From the NCBI GenBank assembly GCA_003149565.1, contig QCWH01000034.1, positions 1-44,340 on the forward strand: a DNA stretch of 44,340 nt, given 5' to 3'. A program made the position numbers and the translations under genes. The notes beneath the pieces were generated by a model, which did no database searches, was not told the DNA's origin, and worked only from the letters and a program-made list of their open reading frames with translations. This DNA comes from Marivita sp. XM-24bin2 (lineage in GTDB: Bacteria; Pseudomonadota; Alphaproteobacteria; Rhodobacterales; Rhodobacteraceae). Numbering within the stretch: position 1 is the stretch's first letter; each line of letters opens with the position of its first letter. Below, in pieces: positions 41,997 through 44,340 of the stretch.

Positions 41997-44303
41997 ATGG
42001 CGATATTGCTATCATCCCTAAATTCGACGAATGGCTTCGCGGTGGTTGGTTCGGGTGGTAGCGATAATGCCGGAAAGTCGATTTCCGCAAGTGGGGACTT
42101 TAATGGTGATGGTCTCTCCGATGTAATCGTTGGTGCACCTGGAGCAAACAAGAGCTTCATTGTCTTTGGGCAAGCTAATATAGCTAATCCCTTCTTCAAT
42201 CTGTCGGAAATCAATGGTGACAACGGTATCGAAATTAATGGAGATGAAACGACCTTTGGTTTCGGTGAGTCCGTAGCGTTCGCAGGTGATGTCAACGGTG
42301 ACGGCTTTGACGATGTAATCATAAGTGGCGAAGAATCAACGCAGTCATTTGTGTTATTTGGGGCCGAAACATGGGATAACTCGGCCATTTCTCTAAGTGA
42401 TTTTGACGGGATTTCCGGATTCAGAGTTGATCTTGAGTTCGATAGCCGTGAGCAAAGGGGCGCATTTGTATCATCGGCAGGAGACATCAACGGTGATGGT
42501 ACTGACGATTTTTTGATTGGTTACGCTTCGCTAACTGAAGATGGCAAGGCGAGTGTGGTATTTGGTTCGCAAGATTGGAGTTCGGCATTAGTAGATGCAT
42601 CCTTCCTTGACGGCGTACGTGGATTTGAAATTACTGATATTGCTCCCAGCACAGGAACAAACTCGTTTTCTGGTGCAGGCGATGTCAACGGGGACGGCCT
42701 CGACGATCTATTGGTTGGAACAAACGTGATATTTGGTCGCGCCGATTGGTCTAGTCTAATTAGTTTGAGTGCAATGGACAGTTCAGAAGGCTTCTCCGTT
42801 TCGGGCGTACCCGGTGGTATGACTAGTAGCGGAGTGGCTGTTTCTGGTCTAGGCGACATTAACGGTGACGGTTTAGATGACGTTATCTTTGGTGCTTCAG
42901 TGGCTAGTCCTGAAGGATTGAGACGAGCCGGGGAGAGTTATGTTGTCTTTGGGAAACAAGATTGGAGTGATCCAACTATTGATGTGTCTTCTCTTAATGG
43001 TAGCAATGGCTTTCATATTGTAGGAGTTAATGAGCAAGACTCGAGTGGATTTTCAGTTAGTGGTGCAGGCGACTTCAATAATGATGGCTTGCAGGACATA
43101 TTGATTGGTGCGCCAAACGCTGATCCTAACGGCGTGAATCTATCTGGTGAGAGTTATATTATATTCGGTGTTCGGGGTTGGTCGGCAGCGACGGTCGATT
43201 TGTTTTTTGCTGAAGAAGCCGAAGTTCTGAGGCTTCAAGGGGTTGGTGATGATGATCGAAGTGGCTGGGCTGTTTCTGGTTTTGGCGATTTTAACGGTGA
43301 CAGTGTAGATGACATCGTTGTTAGTGCGTTCAAGGCGAGTATTGGTAGAGATAGCAACAGTGGGGTTAGCTACATTGTATTTGGTGATGCCTTTTCAGGT
43401 GAAGATATAGTTGGTTCAGACATTGATGATTTACTTTCTGGAACTTCGGAAAGCGAAGTCTTGAGCGGTCTTTTTGGTGATGACACAATAGCGGGGGGTG
43501 GTGGAAACGACCTTCTCGAAGGTAGCGTGGGTATTGACACTGCAGTCTACTCAGGCAATCAAAACAGCTATAGCCTCACGCTCTCACCTACCGGAACAAC
43601 GATTGAAGACCGCAGAACTGACGGTAATGGTACTGACACGCTAGTAGATATTGAATTTCTTGACTTCGACACAGACCTTACTGGTGCGCCGTTTGATCTT
43701 CAGCAGTTTGGCGGTGCGACTGGGTTAAATGCACAAGACTTCGAGAGCTTCATTGAGTTCTATATCGCCTATTTCAACCGTGCGCCTGATGCAGTGGGTT
43801 TAAACTTCTGGGGAACTGCCTTTGCCAATGGCACCACCCTTGAGGAGATGGCGACACTGTTCGTGGATCAGGATGAAACGCGGGCTACCTATCCAGACGG
43901 AACATCTAACACTGATTTTGTAACTGCGGTATATGACAATGTCTTGGGGCGCATACCTGACCAAGATGGGTTTGACTTCTGGGTGGACATGCTCAACAGG
44001 AGCGAAGAGACTAACGTTACCCGCGACCAGTTTATCCTTGAGGTCTTGAGGGGTGTTCAGGATGGTTCACCGGATAGGGCATACCTAGACACCAAGGTTG
44101 ATATTGGCGCTTACTTCGCAGTTCATAGGGGTATGTCTGACACTGATAGCGCGTCTGCAGCTATGGCGCTGTTTGATGGCTCTCAGGGAAGCGTGAATGA
44201 CGCTGTGGCAGCAATAGATGGTTTCTATCAGGATGCGCTTGATCCATCGAACGGTGAGTTCCTGATGCAGCTTGTTGGTGTACTGGATAACCCGTTTGCG
44301 TGA
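41997..44303 (+). CDS. FG-GAP beta-propeller protein with RTX-like block and DUF4214 domain
   Basis: A 768-residue, Asp/Gly/Ser-rich protein without a Sec signal. Seven FG-GAP repeats with calcium-loop cores of the type GDFNGDGLSD lie near residues 32, 96, 161, 227, 285, 357 and 429, the number needed for a closed seven-bladed integrin-like propeller. One short RTX-like segment follows (about 476-505: SGLFGDDTIAGGGGNDLLEGS). Then comes a beta-rich stretch (EDRRTDGNGTDTLVDIEFLDF), and a DUF4214 region (about 579-690) with two YFNRAPDAVGLNFW/LGRIPDQDGFDFW repeats. The C-terminal end is probably a type I secretion signal, so it is likely a secreted calcium-dependent adhesin or surface protein. 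The start follows CGGAG. GC is clearly below the neighbouring core genes. Confidence 0.88.
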   Translation: MAILLSSLNSTNGFAVVGSGGSDNAGKSISASGDFNGDGLSDVIVGAPGANKSFIVFGQANIANPFFNLSEINGDNGIEINGDETTFGFGESVAFAGDVNGDGFDDVIISGEESTQSFVLFGAETWDNSAISLSDFDGISGFRVDLEFDSREQRGAFVSSAGDINGDGTDDFLIGYASLTEDGKASVVFGSQDWSSALVDASFLDGVRGFEITDIAPSTGTNSFSGAGDVNGDGLDDLLVGTNVIFGRADWSSLISLSAMDSSEGFSVSGVPGGMTSSGVAVSGLGDINGDGLDDVIFGASVASPEGLRRAGESYVVFGKQDWSDPTIDVSSLNGSNGFHIVGVNEQDSSGFSVSGAGDFNNDGLQDILIGAPNADPNGVNLSGESYIIFGVRGWSAATVDLFFAEEAEVLRLQGVGDDDRSGWAVSGFGDFNGDSVDDIVVSAFKASIGRDSNSGVSYIVFGDAFSGEDIVGSDIDDLLSGTSESEVLSGLFGDDTIAGGGGNDLLEGSVGIDTAVYSGNQNSYSLTLSPTGTTIEDRRTDGNGTDTLVDIEFLDFDTDLTGAPFDLQQFGGATGLNAQDFESFIEFYIAYFNRAPDAVGLNFWGTAFANGTTLEEMATLFVDQDETRATYPDGTSNTDFVTAVYDNVLGRIPDQDGFDFWVDMLNRSEETNVTRDQFILEVLRGVQDGSPDRAYLDTKVDIGAYFAVHRGMSDTDSASAAMALFDGSQGSVNDAVAAIDGFYQDALDPSNGEFLMQLVGVLDNPFA

Positions 44304-44340
44304 ACAATAATGGCTGAAATGTATGCACGCACAAACAAGG

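Overview
The window is typical of a GC-rich marine alphaproteobacterium of the Rhodobacteraceae (Roseobacter group). Indicators are the lpxC-bamD-recN order, aerobic cobaltochelatase CobS/CobT, an aa3-type CtaD with DUF2244 downstream, a Tat-dependent PhoX, an AbrB-type transporter, and RTX/DUF4214-style surface proteins. Most of it is compact core chromosome. No plasmid functions, intact insertion sequence, CRISPR array or rRNA were seen.

Layout: 1-3603 holds lpxC (5' end off the window), bamD and recN. 3600-4548 is a decayed divergent pair: a shortened DUF1772 gene and a tetR gene with an in-frame amber codon, sharing a clean inverted-repeat operator. 4665-8743 holds a CLC chloride channel, a DUF427 protein and an Xaa-Pro aminopeptidase. 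8913-12801 holds cobT and cobS, split by an oppositely oriented low-complexity secreted protein. 12891-15387 is an envelope-stress-like module: ECF sigma factor, RskA-like anti-sigma, FAS1 (fasciclin) protein and Tat-exported MsrB. 15433-23578 holds a UbiH-type hydroxylase, a pyrimidine 5'-nucleotidase, a GntR regulator, a membrane glycosyltransferase with an N-terminal GspE_N/MshEN-like domain, carA, yqeY, a second glycosyltransferase and DUF2244. 23585-24109 is a ccdAB toxin-antitoxin pair. 24227-28874 holds ctaD, phoX and lipB, with an FNR-type box before ctaD and a Pho box before phoX.

After a secreted peptidoglycan-binding-domain protein comes tRNA-Leu(GAG). Downstream of it is a small accessory segment (about 31.0-32.5 kb) with a possible integrase remnant and a gene for a peptidoglycan-binding domain fused to a Tae4-like amidase, with no visible immunity gene or type VI secretion genes. 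Core genes resume with a gntR-abrB operon, then a long leftward cluster: SPOR lipoprotein, dacC, tmk, holB, tatD, PhnP-like hydrolase, AEC transporter. Several of these genes overlap by a few bases.

The right end, after tRNA-Ser(UGA), is again accessory-like and lower in GC. It has three 13-bp-phased direct repeats, a two-CxxC small protein, and a 768-residue protein with seven FG-GAP repeats (a predicted seven-bladed beta-propeller), one short RTX-like block and a DUF4214 region. The best candidates for something new are the orphan Tae4-like fusion next to tRNA-Leu, the sigma/RskA/FAS1/MsrB module, the GspE_N-glycosyltransferase fusion, the FG-GAP/DUF4214 protein and the paired TTTTACC-N4-GGTAAAA palindromes around phoX.
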